Positions 53,496 to 62,346 of a stretch of 64,000 nt of DNA are shown in pieces (within the stretch, counting starts at the first letter, position 1; the number at the start of each line of letters is the position of its first letter). A program made the translations under genes and the position numbers. The DNA is taken from the NCBI GenBank assembly GCA_002293145.1, contig DBCO01000040.1, positions 1 to 64,000 of the forward strand, written 5' to 3'. This DNA is from Akkermansiaceae bacterium UBA956. Lineage in GTDB: Bacteria > Verrucomicrobiota > Verrucomicrobiia > Verrucomicrobiales > Akkermansiaceae. Under the pieces are notes generated by a model, which saw only the letters and a program-made list of their open reading frames with translations, had not been told where the DNA came from and did no database searches.

Positions 53496-54233
53496 CTAAC
53501 AATGGTGACGCCGCAAAGGGAACACCTCAACGTTTACGGACTCGGCACTGAATACAGACTCGATGGGGAATTCCAATCCATCCCACAAAGCGGGCAGGGA
53601 AGAGAGCACTTCACAGCGGGCCTCGCGAAAGCGATAGGGGCTGTGATGCACATCACCCGTAAAAATGTTACCCGCTTTGTTAGCAGAAAAAAGCCGATAG
53701 CGCTCTAGCAGAAAATACTCCAGTGTGCCCGCCGTTGCTTCTTTTCCTTCGCTGCATGGTTCATATCGATAGTGCGCAGTTTCATCACAACCATCGCGAC
53801 GGCATCTGTAGTCGATCATTCCGTCTAGGCGTGTTGCGTGCATCTGCGCGTGCTCGTAAGGTAGGTGAAAAATGTTTTGTGCGATCTTTACAGCCAGAGT
53901 TTGATTGCAATCTAACGAAAAAAACCAGACGCCGGGGTTGCCTGCATCGTCATGGATATAGGTGCGCACATTGAGTTCGAGAAACCACGATAGTCTAGGC
54001 ACGGCAGGCAGGTAGCAGGGCCGTATACGATTCATGAAAAACGGCACGATGCCGACCCATGCTTCGTTTTCAAAAGTATCGATCCACAAGCCCGCTGGTA
54101 GTCGTTTTTGTAGTGCCTCGGCGTCCATACGGCCGTGAAGAAAAAGCAAATCAGCCCACTGCTGCTTCATCACAGCGGGTCCAGAAGGCCGCTGTTGCAT
54201 GCGCTGTCGATACGCTAGAGTGGGTGTGATCAT
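53496..54233 (-). CDS. DUF2071 (YqjF-type) protein
   Basis: About 245 residues from the ATG at 54233; starts at 54254 or 54308 are also possible and none has a Shine-Dalgarno sequence. The sequence MKQQWADLLFLHGRMDAEAL, LPAGLWIDTFENEAWVGIVP and RLSWFLELNVRTYIHDDAGN is the DUF2071 signature, a family of cytosolic proteins of unknown function with an acetoacetate-decarboxylase-like beta fold. Later landmarks HLPYEHAQM and GDVHHSPYRF fit. It is divergent from the channel gene at 54356. Confidence 0.82.
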   Translation of the reverse strand: MITPTLAYRQRMQQRPSGPAVMKQQWADLLFLHGRMDAEALQKRLPAGLWIDTFENEAWVGIVPFFMNRIRPCYLPAVPRLSWFLELNVRTYIHDDAGNPGVWFFSLDCNQTLAVKIAQNIFHLPYEHAQMHATRLDGMIDYRCRRDGCDETAHYRYEPCSEGKEATAGTLEYFLLERYRLFSANKAGNIFTGDVHHSPYRFREARCEVLSSLPALWDGLEFPIESVFSAESVNVEVFPLRRHHC

Positions 54234-54355
54234 TTTCTGAGCATCCACTCGCATCACAGTGACGTCAAGGTGCATTTGGCATGAAATGATCCGCGTGCGT
54301 TCCTGCATGCCTGCGTTGACGTAGCGGACATTTGCCCTTACACTGTCGGCATCTC

Positions 54356-56044
54356 ATGATCCGTTTTCCATCTTGGCTTTTGCTTTTTTTCTGGTTCTCG
54401 CCCTTGTTAGCGCAAGGACCTGATGCTCCGTCGCCACCTGCTGAGCTGTCCAAAGTCGAGGCGCTAGAGGCTCTCACCCTTGCTCTCAATACCGAGGTGA
54501 AAGATCGCACTACGCAGCGAGACTCGCTTAAGAAAGCAGTCACCGATGAGCAAAAGGCTGAGATTAGTGCCGAGATTGATCGCACTAGCGCTCGCATCAA
54601 GGAGTTCAAAAAAAATCTCACCACCACGGCAACGGGCATTGTATCCACTGATGCCGATGCTGCCGCAGAAGCTGCTCTTTCCTTAAACGAAGAGTTGAAA
54701 AACATCTTCCACCCGTTGATTCGTGAGTTGAGGGAGGCTACAGCTCAGCCGCGTGAGATCGAAAATCTCGCCATTGAATACGCGCGCTGGAAGGCCAAGG
54801 AGCAGCTTGCTAATCAAGCAGTCCTCAATGTCGAGCAATTGCTCTCAGAAAAACCCAGCGCGGCACTTTTGGAGGAATTGCAGTCGATCAAAAAAAGTTG
54901 GGAGAAGAAACGCCAAGAGGCGCAAGGGTTCGCTGCCAACACGAGTTTTCAGTTAGAAGAGCGCAAGCGCAATGCTCCCTCGGTGGTGAAATTAATCACC
55001 AGCTTGCTCTCGAATTTCTGGAAAAATCGCGGGCTGAGTTTGTTGCTCGCTTTGATCGCGTTGATCGTTGTATGGTATTGCAGTCTGACGATTTATCTGC
55101 GCTTGCGGGTTTATAGCCCGGTGCATCGTAAGCAAAATGATTCATTCGGCACGCGTTTGCTAGACATCCTCGCGAAGTTTGCTGCATTTTTTGCTGGGAT
55201 CTTTGCCGCCGTCATCGTGCTGTATGTGCGCAATGACTGGCTTTTGCTTACCGCGACGCTGATCTTATTGTTCGGGCTCATCTGGGCCTCACGCACAGCT
55301 CTGCCACCATACTTTGAACAAATTCGCCTTATTCTCAATCTTGGCACCGTACGCCAAGGAGAACGTGTGATCATTAATGGCTTACCCTGGCGTGTCGATG
55401 CGCTCAACTTTTTCTGTGTTCTCACCAATCCAGATCTCACAGCCGGCGTTCTGCGTTTGCCCGCCAAGGCGATGCTCGCCTACCACTCTCGCCCTACCAT
55501 GCCCAAAGAGCCATGGTTTCCCTCGCGCGAAAATGATTGGGTGAAGCTCGACGATGGCGTATTTGGAAAAATCATTCAGCAAACGCCCGATCAAGTGGTC
55601 ATTGTCAAACTCGGTGGCTCCTACAAAACCTACGTCACCAGCGCCTATCTCGCAAAAAACCCCGAAAACATCACTCCGCAGTATCGCGTTATTACAGTTT
55701 TTGGCCTCGACTACCAATACCAAAAACTCGCGACTACGACGGTTCCCTCGATCATCCGCGATACCATCTACAAGTTACTCGTAGAGCGTTACGATAAAGA
55801 AAATATCAATTCGGTAAACGTTGAGTTCGACTCGGCATCCGCATCTTCGTTAGACTTCCAGATTTCTGCCGATGTCGATGGCTCACTCGCCTCGCAACAC
55901 GATGTGATCAAACGCCTGTTGCAACGCGGTGCCGTGGATGCCGCGAACGAAAATGAATGGGTGATTCCTTTCCCGCAGCTTACATTGCATAAAATCGATG
56001 AATCAAATACGGCGCCAGCACGTCCAATTTCGCAACAACTATGA
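54356..56044 (+). CDS. Mechanosensitive-channel (MscS-like) membrane protein
   Basis: 562 residues from the ATG at 54356. It has a signal peptide (MIRFPSWLLLFFWFSPLLAQ), a long periplasmic coiled coil (about 30-215, with LTLALNTEVKDRTTQRDSLK and QLEERKRN), three membrane helices at about 228-318 (LSLLLALIALIVVWYCSLTI, LAKFAAFFAGIFAAVIVLY, LLLTATLILLFGLIWA) and an MscS beta domain (RQGERVIINGLPWRVDALN). The coiled-coil-plus-three-helix layout resembles the larger MscK/MscM-type proteins but is short. The gating helix is not clearly Gly/Ala rich, so a conducting role is uncertain. Its stop overlaps the next start by four bases. Confidence 0.75.
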   Translation: MIRFPSWLLLFFWFSPLLAQGPDAPSPPAELSKVEALEALTLALNTEVKDRTTQRDSLKKAVTDEQKAEISAEIDRTSARIKEFKKNLTTTATGIVSTDADAAAEAALSLNEELKNIFHPLIRELREATAQPREIENLAIEYARWKAKEQLANQAVLNVEQLLSEKPSAALLEELQSIKKSWEKKRQEAQGFAANTSFQLEERKRNAPSVVKLITSLLSNFWKNRGLSLLLALIALIVVWYCSLTIYLRLRVYSPVHRKQNDSFGTRLLDILAKFAAFFAGIFAAVIVLYVRNDWLLLTATLILLFGLIWASRTALPPYFEQIRLILNLGTVRQGERVIINGLPWRVDALNFFCVLTNPDLTAGVLRLPAKAMLAYHSRPTMPKEPWFPSRENDWVKLDDGVFGKIIQQTPDQVVIVKLGGSYKTYVTSAYLAKNPENITPQYRVITVFGLDYQYQKLATTTVPSIIRDTIYKLLVERYDKENINSVNVEFDSASASSLDFQISADVDGSLASQHDVIKRLLQRGAVDAANENEWVIPFPQLTLHKIDESNTAPARPISQQL

Positions 56045-56790
56045 TGAAACACATTGTTCTCACATTCACCTCGATATTACTAAACGCCGTTGCAGCCGAA
56101 CCGCTGCGTGCGATTGTCATTGAAACTCCCGCGCCGCGCTTTGTGACGACTACACTGGGTGGGATTGCGATGCAGTGTGTTAGTTTTGACTCGCGCACAC
56201 ACTTCATGCGCGTGCTCGATCAAGCTAACGGTCCGGGCACGCAATGGGCTGATGCGCAAGCTGCTGCTGTATCAGTGAACGGCCTCGCTGCGATCAATGC
56301 TGGATTTTTCACACCACAAGGAAAACCGTTAGGCGTGGTGATCGCGAATGGAAAAAAAGCAGGCGGTAACAATCATTCCTCATTGGGCGCTGGAGTCTGG
56401 TATGAAGCGCAGGGTAAAACGGCAATCATCCGGCGTGAGCGCTGCAACTTCAACGCGCCTCACTTGATGCAAGCGGGTCCTTATCTCGCGGAAAAATATT
56501 CAGCAGTCAAAGGATTGGATGCGGTAAAAACCAGTGCTCGCAGTTTCATTGCCTGGGATGGGGGCACGATGTGGATGATGGCGCGTACCGCACCATGCTC
56601 GCTCGCGCAATTGGCCAAAGCCCTTGCTGGTGCCTGTCCCGCAGGATTTCCGATACATACCGCGCTCAATCTTGATGGGGGACGATCCGCCGAAATGTTT
56701 GTGTCCGATCAAGTCGCTGGTGGCGGAATCTTCAACCGTCCGATCTGGAACAATCCCGTACGCAATTTCTTGATCTTGCAAAAACGGTAA
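56041..56790 (+). CDS. Phosphodiester glycosidase (NAGPA/DUF2233 family)
   Basis: 249 residues with a short signal-like N-terminus (MMKHIVLTFTSILLNAVAAE). Family landmarks are GLAAINAGFFTPQGKPLGVV and ALNLDGGRSAEMFV, the GG-R active-site region of N-acetylglucosamine-1-phosphodiester glycosidases. The human relative uncovers mannose-6-phosphate by removing GlcNAc; bacterial relatives are thought to act on cell-wall or surface phosphodiesters. The start overlaps the channel gene by four bases (ATGA), so the two are translationally coupled. Acting on phosphodiester-linked sugars outside the cytoplasm is likely; the substrate is unknown. Confidence 0.85.
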   Translation: MMKHIVLTFTSILLNAVAAEPLRAIVIETPAPRFVTTTLGGIAMQCVSFDSRTHFMRVLDQANGPGTQWADAQAAAVSVNGLAAINAGFFTPQGKPLGVVIANGKKAGGNNHSSLGAGVWYEAQGKTAIIRRERCNFNAPHLMQAGPYLAEKYSAVKGLDAVKTSARSFIAWDGGTMWMMARTAPCSLAQLAKALAGACPAGFPIHTALNLDGGRSAEMFVSDQVAGGGIFNRPIWNNPVRNFLILQKR

Positions 56791-57153
56791 AAGTTTTAAG
56801 TTTTTTTAGCTCGCCCAGGCATGGATCTAGCATCCTTTACTCACTCGCATGAAGTTTTCATGGAAAAGTTTCGGTCAAGTGTAGCTAAATCATAAAAGTA
56901 GTAACAAACGAAAAAGTTCGAATTTGTTACAAGATTCGAAGATTTTTCAGGATTTCCAAGAATTCAAAATCTATAAAATTTGCGGTATGATTTTGAATTT
57001 CAGTTAGCTCCGCTACACTCTGGTTTTGCAATCTGTGGTTAAAATCATCTTCGCTTGAAAAGTCCTATGAAATTACCGAACCTTGAGTCTAACAGGAAAT
57101 TAAAATGTTTCCGTGTAAAGTCTGACCCGAAGATACGAGCAAGGACATAAGAT
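56791..57153. other. AT-rich convergent gap with two stem-loops
   Basis: No gene lies in these 363 bases between convergent genes. Two hairpins can be drawn: GTAACAAA...TTTGTTAC at 56901-56930 (stem reinforced by CGAA/TTCG), and GAATTCAAAATC (56960-56971) with GATTTTGAATTT (56989-57000). Neither is followed by a clear T-run, so they are not textbook terminators. A small regulatory RNA or decayed sequence is possible but unproven. Confidence 0.45.
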
Positions 57154-57891
57154 TCATTTTTTCTCCCTGCTGGCTCCTTGGATGCGCACTTTGCGGAAGC
57201 GCCCCTTATCGTCGAATGAGCCAAGTGCGATTAGCCCCCAAGATAAGGATTTATCGCGAGCTGTGAGCGCTGGTGTGGTGTCTTGATCAAACCATACGCC
57301 GATGTCGCCGGTTGCGGCGTTGCGGATGACTTTCACCTGATGCCAGGTGTCTTTTTTCCATGGAGTGCCAGCATTGCGCCAGGTGGTGATCGGACTGCGA
57401 TCAGCTTTGTTAACGATGTGGATTTGGTGATGTGCGGCATCAGCTTTTTCGCCAAGATGCACGTAGTAAAATTGATCAGCGCCATTTCCTCCAAAGGCGA
57501 TGCAGAGATCATTGTTGCCTTCGTCGAAGGCATTGAGTTGACATTCGAGGGTTAGTTTGAAACTGCTCCATTCGCGCGTGGCGAACCAAGCAAGATTTGT
57601 CGGACTGCGGAATGGGGGCTTGTAGTCATTTTGTTTGGTGAGCGCTAGGGTGCCACCAAGATCATCACTCCATTGCCAAGCTGTTACGTCGGCGAATTTC
57701 CAAGCCAATTTCTCGGCAAAAAGATTCATCGGGACAGCAGCTGTGCGCGAGCTAGCAACGCAACAAGATGGGGGCTCTATGACGGGAGGTTGAGAAGCTT
57801 GCTCGGCTAACGCATCAGCGCAAAGAAAGATAGAGCAAAGGTAAGCGCTGACTCGATAGAGAATCTCATTGCGCTGATTTTTTCTAGACAT
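57154..57891 (-). CDS. Secreted DUF1080-type (3-keto-disaccharide hydrolase-like) protein
   Basis: 245 residues. A hydrophobic N-terminus (ILYRVSAYLCSIFLCADALA) is a signal peptide, followed by a Cys-containing low-complexity linker (PPSCCVASSRTAAVP). The concanavalin-like DUF1080 domain covers about 75-243: WKFADVTAWQWSDDLGGTLA, REWSSFKLTLECQLNAF, WHQVKVIRNAATGDIGVWFD and SWGLIALGSFDDKGRFRKVR. Some relatives hydrolyse 3-keto-disaccharides, others only bind glycans. The role here is not certain. It stands alone between a non-coding gap and a short tandem repeat. Confidence 0.8.
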   Translation of the reverse strand: MSRKNQRNEILYRVSAYLCSIFLCADALAEQASQPPVIEPPSCCVASSRTAAVPMNLFAEKLAWKFADVTAWQWSDDLGGTLALTKQNDYKPPFRSPTNLAWFATREWSSFKLTLECQLNAFDEGNNDLCIAFGGNGADQFYYVHLGEKADAAHHQIHIVNKADRSPITTWRNAGTPWKKDTWHQVKVIRNAATGDIGVWFDQDTTPALTARDKSLSWGLIALGSFDDKGRFRKVRIQGASREKK

Positions 57892-57926
57892 GGATCTTGT
57901 AGGATCTTCTTGATCCGCTGCTTTTT

Positions 57927-57949
57927 CTTATAGCTTATAGCTTATAGCT
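57927..57949. repeat. Short tandem repeat (TTATAGC)
   Basis: Three consecutive units of the 7-mer TATAGCT/TTATAGC lie between two genes on the same strand, 36 bases upstream of the DUF1080 gene start. Such a tract can vary in copy number. Confidence 0.7.
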
Positions 57950-57970
57950 GACAGTCTTATCTTTTATCCA

Positions 57971-59968
57971 TCATGGATTCAAGCCTTGATCCTCGGTGGT
58001 AATGGTAGCTTTGGGCATCGACTCATCAGGTAGAATTTCATTTAGTAAGCGATCGACGCCACTCTTGGCGAGCTCGCTTTGAGGGTAGATGTTTTGTGCC
58101 TTCAGATACCAAGCCATGGCTGAACCGGTTTGCTTGGGAGTGCGTTTTTCAAATTGCTGTGCACGATCGAGGGCTTTGGTAAAGTCGGCAACCTTTGGCG
58201 CGAGGAGCTCGATCTCACGACCAAGCTTTGGATCATCGGGGAATTTCTCACGAACTTGAGCCAATTGCTCATAAGCGGCATAGTCTTGTCCCATTTTTGA
58301 AAACTCGTTCGCCTTGCCAATGGAGGCTTCGATACTGGTAAGGTTGGTGATGATTGTCTTGAATGCTTCTAGGCGTTGCACATCGTTTTGAATTGCGGGG
58401 GCGATGCGATACTGATCAGTAAAGATCTGACGATAGTTATTCTCAGAGAGAAGACGATCAAAGTCATTTTTTGCAGTCACCAGAGTACTGCCGGCCTCTA
58501 CGAGTTGATCGAACTCGGTGAGCTTTGGATTTTGCGGCCACACTTCCATGGCTTTCTTGATTTCCTCTCGAGCTTTGTCGATCTCATTCGCGGCGACGTG
58601 CGTCTTGGCGGTCATGATGTGCATGTTCGAGACGCGGGTGTAGGTTGCGATTGCGGCATCGGCTTTGTTACCATTGAAATCGCTAGCCATGGTTTTCATG
58701 TTGGCAGTGATTTTTTCGGCAGTGGTGTAATCCTTGACGTCGATTGCGGCGAGAAGCTTATAGGACTCACGCACGAATTCTAATACCTTGCGCTTGCGAT
58801 CGCGCGGTAGCGTACGGATGCCAGGCATAAACTCGCCGACAGCATAGGCCTCGGCTAAGCGCTTGGCGGCGGACTCAAGTTCTCCTTTATCCGCTAGGAA
58901 ATTGAAGGCCTCCACACCTTTATCGCAGTCGCGAATGAATTCGGAGGAGAAAGAATCAAGACTCGCTACGGTCGGGCTGAAACCGACGGATTCGTTGAAT
59001 AGCTTGGAAGTATCTGAGTTTTTGTCGAGGTACAACTTGCTTTCGCCATCGGTCCAGATTTGATTGTAAAAGCGCGATGCCATGAGCACGTGCTGGAAGC
59101 GGCGTTGCATGAAAAACTGCATCATCAGAGCTTGATACTGAATTTTCGCTTGGACGATCTGCACTTCGCCCTTGAGTTCGTTTTTCTTTTTCATCGCCTC
59201 AATTTCTAGGATGCGGCGTTGCATGTCGGCATAAGCAAGTGATTGCACGCCGCGCCCGGGATCTGTAGCTGCTCCTGAACGTGTGCCAGGACCACCTTGT
59301 TGCTGTCCGTTCTGACCGCCGCCGCCTTGTTGTGCTTGTCCACCCGGTTGGTTTTGACGGCCAGCACCGCCACCAGTTGTTTCGCCAGTTTGATTCAGAG
59401 TAGGGTCTTTTTCATTCGCCGCTTTCCAATCAGCATCACGAATGACACGCTGTTTTTCGTCCTCCAAGGATGCCATCAGTCGTTTGGCGCCTTCGACGTT
59501 TTTCTTAGATACCATAGCGACATAGACCGCTTGGGAGAGGGAATCGCAAAGCTTGGCATCACCTGGATACTGCGAGGCTTTTGGCAAGAGCTTGAAGGCC
59601 TCGTAAAGCTGCGGCCCATTGGGGTTATGTGGAGATACCAAGGCGAGAATTTCATCAATGGTCTCGCGGTATTCCACAGCGGCAGCGGAGTCGTCCTCGG
59701 GCTCATTGAGGTAGCGCTCGAAGCGAGCAGCAAATAGCCGGTTGTCTGCTATGGCAAAATTTCTCCCATTAAATGTTACGGTCTCCGCGGATGGATCGAT
59801 GAATGGCACCTCATTGCCTACCAGCGGTGCTGCTTTTTCCTGAGGCGCTCGGTTGATGGTGGTATCATTGCTCTGCGGTGCTTGGTTTCCACCTGCCGTG
59901 GGTGGGGGCGTGTAAACTTGAGCCAAGCAAGGCAAGCAAAGGGCGCAGAGAAGAAGGGATTTTTTCAT
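57971..59968 (-). CDS. Secreted helical (TPR-like) protein with Gly/Gln-rich linker, function unknown
   Basis: 665 residues with a signal peptide (about 1-17, KKSLLLCALCLPCLAQ). Residues about 195-250 are an extreme Gly/Gln-rich low-complexity linker (GGGAGRQNQPGGQAQQGGGG). The rest is mostly helical with TPR-like helices (VAANEIDKAREEIKKAMEVW, AMAWYLKAQNIYPQSELAKS). I recognise no family. It is the last of three close genes on the minus strand, after the ABCG transporter (60440) and the 130-residue protein (60000), so it probably works with them at the envelope. Confidence 0.6.
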   Translation of the reverse strand: MKKSLLLCALCLPCLAQVYTPPPTAGGNQAPQSNDTTINRAPQEKAAPLVGNEVPFIDPSAETVTFNGRNFAIADNRLFAARFERYLNEPEDDSAAAVEYRETIDEILALVSPHNPNGPQLYEAFKLLPKASQYPGDAKLCDSLSQAVYVAMVSKKNVEGAKRLMASLEDEKQRVIRDADWKAANEKDPTLNQTGETTGGGAGRQNQPGGQAQQGGGGQNGQQQGGPGTRSGAATDPGRGVQSLAYADMQRRILEIEAMKKKNELKGEVQIVQAKIQYQALMMQFFMQRRFQHVLMASRFYNQIWTDGESKLYLDKNSDTSKLFNESVGFSPTVASLDSFSSEFIRDCDKGVEAFNFLADKGELESAAKRLAEAYAVGEFMPGIRTLPRDRKRKVLEFVRESYKLLAAIDVKDYTTAEKITANMKTMASDFNGNKADAAIATYTRVSNMHIMTAKTHVAANEIDKAREEIKKAMEVWPQNPKLTEFDQLVEAGSTLVTAKNDFDRLLSENNYRQIFTDQYRIAPAIQNDVQRLEAFKTIITNLTSIEASIGKANEFSKMGQDYAAYEQLAQVREKFPDDPKLGREIELLAPKVADFTKALDRAQQFEKRTPKQTGSAMAWYLKAQNIYPQSELAKSGVDRLLNEILPDESMPKATITTEDQGLNP

Positions 59969-59999
59969 AAGATCGTGGACGTATGAGAGTTAGGAAAAG

Positions 60000-60392
60000 T
60001 TATTGGCGGGCGATTTCGGTTGCCACAGGCACGCCGCCTTCGCGGAATTTGACTTTGAGAGTGAGTTTTTGCAGTCGTTCAATGTTGACGCCATCGAATG
60101 TAGCAGGGATTTCAATGCCGATCAAATCTTTGCTATCGTCAACGAGTAACGAGACAAGCTGGCCATCGTCGCGCGGCCAGCGTTGATCGACAGTTCCTGA
60201 GACGACGTATTCATTGCCGCGCAGAGAATTTCCATTATCGAGAAATTCTTGCATCGAGAGCGGCGTGCCGCCTTTGATCTTATCGGACTTTCCGCCGAGA
60301 AAGATTTTTGCGCCGACGAGGGCGATGATGACGAAGGCCGCGATGCCGATGATCGCGGTTATATTGGGTCCTGAGCTAGCGCGTCTTGCCAT
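60000..60392 (-). CDS. Small membrane-anchored protein, function unknown
   Basis: 130 residues. One N-terminal transmembrane helix (about 11-32, ITAIIGIAAFVIIALVGAKI) is followed by a mostly beta region of about 95 residues (EYVVSGTVDQRWPRDDGQLV, LTLKVKFREGGVPVATEIA), which could be an OB-like barrel outside the membrane. No family recognised. It lies 47 bases from the ABCG transporter gene and 31 from the next, so a shared operon is likely. Confidence 0.65.
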   Translation of the reverse strand: MARRASSGPNITAIIGIAAFVIIALVGAKIFLGGKSDKIKGGTPLSMQEFLDNGNSLRGNEYVVSGTVDQRWPRDDGQLVSLLVDDSKDLIGIEIPATFDGVNIERLQKLTLKVKFREGGVPVATEIARQ

Positions 60393-60439
60393 AAAATGTT
60401 TCTATCAGTAGAATGTTGGCTTGTGGAGAAAAAAATCAA

Positions 60440-62206
60440 TTATTCCCATTGGTGGCGTTTGGCTCCGAACCAAGAAATGAGCAGTCCCACCGCGATGTGA
60501 AGTCCCAAAAGGAAAAAGCACATTTGCTGTGGCGTGATGCTGGTGGAAATCACCGACTTCACGGCGAGATTGCGAGTCGTCGCCAAGGCTTCGACGGAAC
60601 CAGACCAGGCCCAATAAGCGGAAATGAATGGACGGGTGATCGCCTCGATCTTCTCGGGCAGAGCGAGAACAGCGCCCGATAGAGGTAGCTGGAAACCGAC
60701 GAGGTAGATCGACAGCAGTGATGCTTGCTCGGCAGTTTTCATCATGGCAGAAATGCCGAGGCACACCGCCGTCATCGCGCCATTGCAGAGTAAAAGGAAT
60801 ACGGCGTGCTGTCCGAAGGAACCATCGAAAGGTGAGAAAATGTTCACAAACACCGCCATCCATAGTGACTGCGCAACAACGAGGCAGGATAAAAAGGCGA
60901 CCTTGCTTGCGAGGTAGGCCGTGGGGCTAAGACCACCGAATTTTTCCTTCTCGTAAATTAGACGCTCGCCCGCGATCTCGCGCGCCGAGTTGTTCGATCC
61001 CATCAAGCCGAGCAATACAACCTGAAACATGATGATTCCCGAGAGCGCCGAACCAGCCTTCATGGTATCTTGGCGCACACTTTGTTGCTCTGCAAGCTCT
61101 GCCATCACATCGTTTTGACGCATGTCCGAGAGCGAGCGGATCGGCACGTTGGCTTTGTCGCTGAAGAGTGATACCAAAACGGGGAAGCACAGCATGATGG
61201 CCAATTGCAAAAATACCTGACCCCGATCGCGGAAAAAAATGCGCCATCGCCGCGAGAGTAAAGTTGCAAACTGACTGATGACACCTGGTGTGCGCACTGC
61301 GTCTTCATCGTCTTGATCTTGCTCCTTGGGATTCTCTGGGTCATCATCGACTACTAACTTCGCCTCGGGAATGTGCAGTTCACCCTCACGGATGAACTTC
61401 GCGCGGAGTTTCTCGATTTTTTCGTAGTAGGCCTCACGATGTTTCGCCCATGATGACTGCCAACGGTCCGAGGGTTGAGTTGCCAAGCGTGGATAGACTT
61501 CCTCGGTATCCTTGACGGAAAAATAATGCGTTAGCATGTCTGGTGGACCATGGAATGCCACGCGTCCTTCGTGCAATACCAGAATGGAGTCGTATAATTC
61601 CAAATGCGCCAGTGAGTGTGTCACCGAGAGCACGATCCGACCTTCCTTGCGCGAGAGTTCATGAAGCAGCTTCACAATCTCACGCTCTGAGCGCGGATCG
61701 AGCCCAGAGGTTACTTCATCGCAGAGCAAAATTTTCGGATCACTCACCAATTCCATCGCCAGACCAAGTCGGCGTTTTTGTCCACCGGAAAGAACTTTCA
61801 CCGGACGATCTGCAATGGCGGCTAAGCCCGTCTCCTCCAAGGCGCGATCAATCCGTGCATCGAGATCGGCAGAACCTGTGGTGCGCACGCGCAGGCGCGT
61901 AGCGGCCTCGATGGATTCATCGACGGTTAAGGGATCATAGGCAATGGAAAACTGGGGCACATAGCCGATTTCTGAGGGCTCAAAGTCATGCCCATCCGAC
62001 AAGCTCTTGCCATTCCACTGCAGTGTTCCCGCGCTCTCCGCATTCAAGCCCGCGATGGTTTTGAGCAGGGTGGTTTTTCCGCATCCCGATGGTCCCACAA
62101 TGGCCATAAAATGCCCCCGCGGCACGCGGATGGAGACGCGATCGACAAGATTGACCTCGTCGCCGTCTTTTTCAATGGAAAAACAAACTTCCTGTAATTC
62201 AAGCAT
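60440..62206 (-). CDS. ABCG-type ABC transporter (ATPase fused to ABC-2 permease)
   Basis: 588 residues. The N-terminal ATPase (about 1-250) has Walker A GPSGCGKTTLLK, the signature LSGGQKRR, Walker B KILLCDEVTSGLDP and an H-loop (VTHSLAHLEL). A linker of about 60 acidic residues leads to an ABC-2 permease with six membrane helices (about 325-585, WRIFFRDRGQVFLQLAIMLC, LSIYLVGFQLPLSGAVLAL). This ATPase-then-permease order is that of ABCG/White-type half transporters, which act as dimers, often for lipids or hydrophobic compounds. Substrate unknown. Likely first gene of an operon with the two unknown proteins downstream. Confidence 0.9.
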   Translation of the reverse strand: MLELQEVCFSIEKDGDEVNLVDRVSIRVPRGHFMAIVGPSGCGKTTLLKTIAGLNAESAGTLQWNGKSLSDGHDFEPSEIGYVPQFSIAYDPLTVDESIEAATRLRVRTTGSADLDARIDRALEETGLAAIADRPVKVLSGGQKRRLGLAMELVSDPKILLCDEVTSGLDPRSEREIVKLLHELSRKEGRIVLSVTHSLAHLELYDSILVLHEGRVAFHGPPDMLTHYFSVKDTEEVYPRLATQPSDRWQSSWAKHREAYYEKIEKLRAKFIREGELHIPEAKLVVDDDPENPKEQDQDDEDAVRTPGVISQFATLLSRRWRIFFRDRGQVFLQLAIMLCFPVLVSLFSDKANVPIRSLSDMRQNDVMAELAEQQSVRQDTMKAGSALSGIIMFQVVLLGLMGSNNSAREIAGERLIYEKEKFGGLSPTAYLASKVAFLSCLVVAQSLWMAVFVNIFSPFDGSFGQHAVFLLLCNGAMTAVCLGISAMMKTAEQASLLSIYLVGFQLPLSGAVLALPEKIEAITRPFISAYWAWSGSVEALATTRNLAVKSVISTSITPQQMCFFLLGLHIAVGLLISWFGAKRHQWE

Positions 62207-62346
62207 AACTCTTCAAACGCAACAAAACAGAAAAGTCTTTCGCTGGCGAGGCGTATTTTTTGTGTTTTTCGGCATAGAGTTATCTTTCTTGAAGGTCTAA
62301 TTATTATTATTAAACGTCTCAGACGGAATAGTAGAATGATCAAGGA

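Noticed and set aside
54265..54705. 146-codon minus-strand frame
   Set aside because: Antisense to the channel gene's coiled coil; Ser/Ala-rich composition typical of a shadow frame.
57927..57949. Tandem 7-mer as a phase-variable promoter
   Set aside because: Only three units and no promoter boxes around it; kept only as a repeat.
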